Positions 63,872 to 64,000 of a stretch of DNA of 64,000 nt are shown here, piece by piece. Every line of letters starts with the position of its first letter. Position 1 is the stretch's first letter. The stretch comes from Robiginitomaculum antarcticum DSM 21748 (GTDB lineage Bacteria > Pseudomonadota > Alphaproteobacteria > Caulobacterales > Maricaulaceae): NCBI RefSeq assembly GCF_000365025.1, contig NZ_KB823013.1, positions 434,001 through 498,000 of the forward strand, given 5' to 3'. The notes beneath the pieces are model-generated. The model searched no databases. It saw only the letters and a list, made by a program, of their open reading frames with translations, and was not told the DNA's origin. A program made the translations under genes and the position numbers.

Positions 63872-64000
63872 ATGAAGACTGCCGCTTTAATATTATCCGC
63901 ATTCGCGCTGGCCGCTTGTGCCACCAATGCTCCTTTCACACCGCGAAGCGATTATCCACCTGATCCTTGGGTCAAAGGCTATGCCAATGATGATGATTGT
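63872..64000 (+). CDS. Lipoprotein gene, truncated by window edge
   Basis: The first 43 codons are visible. The ATG has GAGGGCGG just upstream, and the product begins with a short signal and lipobox LAACATN (Cys16). Nothing more can be said about function. Confidence 0.7.
   Translation, partial: MKTAALILSAFALAACATNAPFTPRSDYPPDPWVKGYANDDDC

Overview
The window is a chromosomal segment of an alphaproteobacterium with mid-range GC (judged by eye, not computed). It carries several marks of the Caulobacter/Maricaulis/Hyphomonas side of the class. These are a replication origin between a DUF299 (PpsR/RP001-type) gene and hemE, a ParABS locus next to mnmE-mnmG-rsmG, a perfect CtrA box (TTAA-N7-TTAA) in the origin, and the cell-cycle proteins RcdA (DUF1465) and TrcR (DUF1013). 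HemJ, TimA (Tim44-like), SecB and DUF3576 agree. The genus is not determined. No tRNA, rRNA, CRISPR array, insertion sequence or prophage was seen.

Layout. 1-7.2 kb: partial rlmN, a DUF1295 protein, small envelope genes, a twin-arginine ApbE-like lipoprotein, a TonB-dependent siderophore receptor behind Fur-box-like sites, and an SDR enzyme. 7.3-13.6 kb: minus-strand rdgB-hemW and rsmI-yraN-hrcA-grpE, with an LpoA-like lipoprotein gene between them. 13.7-20.4 kb: a DUF2975/HTH pair, a C39-like lipoprotein, an EF-hand lipoprotein, comM, an unusual PAS-receiver protein and an AmpG-like permease. 20.4-34.2 kb: mutS-glnD-murJ-trpS, a copper-chaperone-like lipoprotein, two tandem M48 lipoproteins, nfuA-tsaB-rimI-fur, then hslU behind a sigma-32-type promoter. 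34.2-44.2 kb: Smr, mltA and timA, divergent secB, DUF3576, leuS-lptE-holA and a small MscS channel. 43.4-47.0 kb: a tightly overlapping dnaQ-coaE-aroE-maf-ppsR operon pointing away from the origin.

47.04-47.48 kb is the only long gap without a gene. It is AT-rich and holds paired DnaA-box variants, one full CtrA box and an inverted repeat next to hemE, and it is interpreted as oriC. Rightward from it lie hemE-hemJ, rho, a GDPD-like lipoprotein, mnmE-mnmG-rsmG-parA-parB with two perfect parS sites inside mnmE and rsmG, an AT-rich orphan gene, rpoH, a bestrophin-like channel, a phosphodiesterase, an SDR gene, trcR (behind an intrinsic terminator in its own leader), DUF1192, rcdA and a truncated lipoprotein gene.

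Most of the window is conserved core genome. Its main story is replication, segregation and cell-cycle control: oriC, parS/ParAB, CtrA input, RcdA (CtrA proteolysis) and TrcR within 17 kb. A second theme is heat shock (hrcA-grpE, hslU, rpoH). The least ordinary items are the trcR leader terminator, the origin's repeated DnaA-box variants, the kinase-less PAS-receiver protein, the ApbE-like protein lacking its family's key histidine, and the leuS-lptE-holA block sitting on the opposite side of the origin from parB.
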